Origin: Apostichopus japonicus
Lineage: Eukaryota > Echinodermata > Holothuroidea > Aspidochirotida > Stichopodidae
DNA length: 64,000 bases
Assembly (NCBI RefSeq): GCF_037975245.1
Contig: NC_092563.1
Coordinates: 29,661,960 to 29,725,959, forward strand
Direction of reading: 5' to 3'
Below are positions 60,516 to 64,000 of the stretch, piece after piece. How positions within the stretch are numbered: position 1 is the stretch's first letter; each line of letters starts with the position of its first letter. The position numbers and the translations under genes were made by a program. The notes below the pieces were generated by a model, which saw nothing but the letters and a program-made list of their open reading frames with translations, was not told the DNA's origin and ran no database searches.

Positions 60516-63500
60516 GCACATGTAAATCAGGGCTATGGTGAAAAGTTAGGTGAAAATGAGTTTTTACCGCTTAAATAGCGACAGGCACCCCCCCCCCCAT
60601 AATCTCCCCTTGTCCCTGCGGAGTTAGCTGAAGTCGAGATTCATCCAGAACGTACCACCATTGCACCGTCTGGTAACCGGACTCGATCAGTCTCAAAGAC
60701 GAAAAGTCAAACAAATAGACGGCGATCAATTTCTATATCATTACAACCTGCGACATATTATTGTTATTATGTCCAAACATGAACTTTAACTTTGACCATG
60801 ACCTTTCATTATTATTATGTCCACACATGACCTTTACATTCTATATAACGAGGAGAAGTAACAATGCAAAATTACAATGCAAAACTAAGCAGTAAATTTT
60901 TCATTTTAAAATTACGAGCATTTCAAGAAAACTGCGGCATGTCCGGTCTCTATATACCCACACTCCTCTACCATCCTTGGACCCCCCCCCCCCCCCCAAC
61001 CGCCCTCTTCATTCCGTCAAATGAAAAACTTTTATAATATACCACGTGCTATTAACAGACTGGAAAAAGTTCTGCCAATTCCCACCCAATCCTCCAAAAA
61101 AGATACTTTCCCATTCGTGCAAGGCGAGAAACTGTATCGCTGTAAAGGAACGGGAGCCGAGAATCTAACAATGCCATGAGCGTGCTATAATAATCAGCAG
61201 CAGTTACTCTTTTACGACGCTTAAGCGAAAAGGGGCTTATGGATTACAACTTACACGTCGGGTGGCTTCCAATTCAACATTTTAACTCAAATTTGGAATC
61301 ATTTCAATTTAGAAAGTCATTTCAGATGGGTAAACCATAGACTGCTCTTGGATGAAATTACCCACCTTTCTATGAACCGGTCTGGAATCGAACCATTAAC
61401 TCCCCGATTGCTAAGCATGATTGCTTCAAATGCCACCGCCTTTATCCACTCGGCCGCAGCACCGGTTATCGTGCCCGTAGCTGTATCTTGTGTGGCTATA
61501 AGTAACTCAGTTCCCCAGAAATGGAAACATCAGTATTAAACGAAAGCAACAAAAATCAAAATAAACAACGCTTTATTTAGAAAACGAGCAGAAAATCACA
61601 TACAGGTAGCCTATACTAAAGAATTCAGCTCTGAGCAAACCACGATGTTCGAAGAAATAACATATTAATTGGCGGGGTGAGGATTGGGAGGGGTATTGCT
61701 CTTTCACCGGTACTTTTAAGAGCTTTAGTTACTCTGTTAGGATTATACTGAATCTATGAACAACTAAAACATATTTCCACAACAACTCGACACCTTTTCG
61801 GACTATAACTCTCTTACATCAGTGTAGACTGGCGATGGCAGTACTAATCGGCTTCCTTCAAAGTAATCACAACTTTGTCCGATGTTTTTGTACATTTCCC
61901 TATTGGTTTAGTTCACAGTAGAATCTTTTCTTAAATAACTTTTGAAAAGTTGAAGCCAAAAGTAGCACTTTTATCTCGAGACGACTTCTGTAGGCAGTTA
62001 ACTTTGAAAGTTCAAGGGTGTAGTTTGAATTATATAAGTAAGACATATTCATTGCTGATCTCAATGCCGGACTCGTAGAAGCGCGAAACTAACCCCGTAA
62101 GTGACTATAGATAAAACAGAAATCATCCTTGAATAAACTATTAGGAAAAAACTTTCATTTCACCTATCTCTCTTTGCTTTAATCAACGCGCTACACATAA
62201 AATACAAAGGAAAGGCGAAACACTTACGTCATATAAAATATGATAATGACTCTACTGATGTGTCAAAGGTAACCTTCACCGTGTAAGAACCCTCGTTAAG
62301 GTTGATAAATTACTTTTGAAAACGTGGAGTATTCGAAGAAATCAGCCTTCCTTCTTACTTTTTTTCTTCTTTTGCCTTCCTTTTGTGTTGTAATTATGTT
62401 AGATATGAAATATATAGCAATCGTAAAATTCAATTTCCTTTTACAATGTGACCGTGAAAGTACGTATATCTACATGGACTGACTTACTCAAGGGTGATAG
62501 GAACTGTTATAACTGATATTACATTTCGACCTCTCTCTCTATATATATACATATACATGTATTATTATTATTCACTATCTGCAATGACTTTGCTATCCTG
62601 TTGTGACCCATATTAATTCAAGGAGGGTGTTTTGTATGTAGTGCATCTATAAAACACCTCATCTTCTGAAGAATGGATATTTTTGATAGATTTACGACAG
62701 GAGAGTTTCAGTTTAAATATATATAATTGTTTGATATACTGTAAAATTAAAGATTGTTTCAGGTATAATTGGAAGAGTGTCTTACTACTCCTGAAGTTTC
62801 GTGGAGATGAAAATGACTGAAAATGAATTTTTGTGGTCATTTATGCAGGGAATGGTGCCAGAATGTTTGTTGGTTTTGAACGGTGATAGAGAGAGTAGCC
62901 CTTGTAGCGGTCCTTCTCTCTGTCTTTACGCCTCCACTAATTACCTGGTGGTATATGAATGTATGCGATGTTTAATATCCATCAATGGAATTACGTGAGC
63001 ACAATCAGGTATTACTTCTGCAATTGCTAAAAGAATAAGCAATAAAGAATGAAGACTAACTGTGCTGTAATGAAGGAATTTTTCCTTAAACTCCAATTAA
63101 AAATATAGTCTTACCTTTATTAAAATTTTATGGTCTAAGATTTTAGTGAAGCTGTAACAAATAGTGAAGACAAATGAAAATTAAACAAATTAACAACATA
63201 ATATTTTACGAATAAATATGTTCCAAACCTCTGAGGAAAAACTTATTTCCTCATAGTATTACAACATATAACAGGAGGCCATATTTCTTTTAAATTCTAA
63301 CGTATACCTAACCATTTCCATCATAGCTTTTTCATTGCGTTGGGTTATATTGCATGGCTTCCTATTTCCACAACATAGGACATAACGTAAATTAGCAAAC
63401 CATAGCATATCATAGCATAACATAGCATGCCATAGCAACACATATATCTTCTTATAGCATAATTATAGCACAGCGTCGCACGCTAATATATTGAATAACA

Positions 63501-64000
63501 TTTTGATATGATGCGCTGATTTATTAACCGAGTTACATTTCATTGCGTTGTGATCCATTGCAAATTGCTTACTGCGAATAGACCTATATATATACTACAA
63601 TTAAAGAAAATAATTTCATTTCTTCAGAATGTTACGTCTGTGTGACGTAATCATAACATCAATAACATACAATGTTATTTCTTTGTAATGATATCATTAC
63701 ATCAACATACCTTAAAATCATGATTTAATGTAACACACATTAAAGTCGTACATATGATAAAATATATTAACGGACGTTTCATATAATACAAATCAAGTTT
63801 ATTGCGGTTTATATATTTGTCAAAATATAAATCATTTCCTCAACGTTTTATATTGACAAACATGCTGATTATTCGAACTACAATCTGGGAACTGACAAGC
63901 CTAATGGATGATATTGTATGACTACCAACTACGCTAATGGCTTTTAGTTTGACTCTGTGATTTTGGGCCTCTCAATTCTTAATTCACCGAATATTGCGAA
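60516..64000. other. Intergenic right flank
   Basis: No gene recognised. It contains poly-C tracts (60588-60598, 60980-60997), the SINE at 61186-61465, a short CATAGCATA tandem run (about 63400-63440) and AT-rich unique sequence. Confidence 0.6.
61186..61465 (-). mobile_element. tRNA-Ser-derived SINE, ~280 bp
   Basis: The minus-strand head resembles a class II (long variable arm) tRNA: GCGGCCGAGTGG (A box, about 61446-61458), a TTTGAAG anticodon-type loop with TGA, and GGTTCGATTCC (B box, 61384-61394). The acceptor ends do not pair, so it is not a working tRNA gene. A tRNA-unrelated body of about 170 bp follows and ends with aactgctgctgattattat. Its 3' body matches 54974-55072, confirming a dispersed family. 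RNA polymerase III would transcribe from the A/B boxes. Confidence 0.85.

Noticed and set aside
61380-61465. A functional tRNA-Ser gene
   Set aside because: A and B boxes are present, but the acceptor ends do not pair and the sequence continues into a SINE body shared with 54974-55072.

Overview
The window is nuclear DNA from an animal. It is AT-rich, has short exons with GT..AG introns, metazoan-specific genes, a LINE, a tRNA-derived SINE, hAT-type MITEs and many simple repeats. The gene sequences point to a marine invertebrate deuterostome. An echinoderm, perhaps a sea cucumber, is my best guess, but nothing here fixes the species.

Four coding units are visible. (1) 97-15161, minus strand: a complete coding region of 16 exons. 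All intron phases agree and the exons join to one 866-residue frame. It encodes a mitochondrial FAD oxidoreductase with a C-terminal aminomethyltransferase (GcvT) fold, closest to the regulatory subunit of pyruvate dehydrogenase phosphatase (PDPR). (2) 23362-35566, minus strand: a Tbx20 T-box transcription factor in 6 exons, about 414 residues, with a Groucho-type repression motif in exon 1. (3) 53734-54780, plus strand: an intronless 348-residue class A G-protein-coupled receptor, ligand unknown. (4) 58600-60515, plus strand: a decayed, 5'-truncated non-LTR retrotransposon. One further short minus-strand reading frame (40416-40646) sits under a CRE/CCAAT promoter-like block but is unidentified.

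Layout: 1-15.2 kb is the PDPR-like gene, whose introns are full of tandem arrays. 15.2-23.4 kb is intergenic, with a 99-bp palindrome and a G-rich pentamer array. 23.4-35.6 kb is Tbx20, with a long first intron. 35.6-53.7 kb is intergenic and repeat-rich, holding three MITEs with intact target-site duplications, a larger terminal-inverted-repeat element with one of the MITEs nested in it, a hammerhead-ribozyme-like fold and a 270-bp TAA array. 53.7-54.8 kb is the GPCR. 54.8-64 kb is intergenic with the LINE and a SINE.

The genes do not form an obvious pathway. The most interesting results are: repeated local tandem duplication of exon ends together with their 5' splice sites (PDPR-like exons 11 and 14, Tbx20 exon 5); retention of the flavin-linking histidine in the PDPR-like protein; a hammerhead-like three-way junction at 39908-39969; and nested, clearly delimited DNA transposons.
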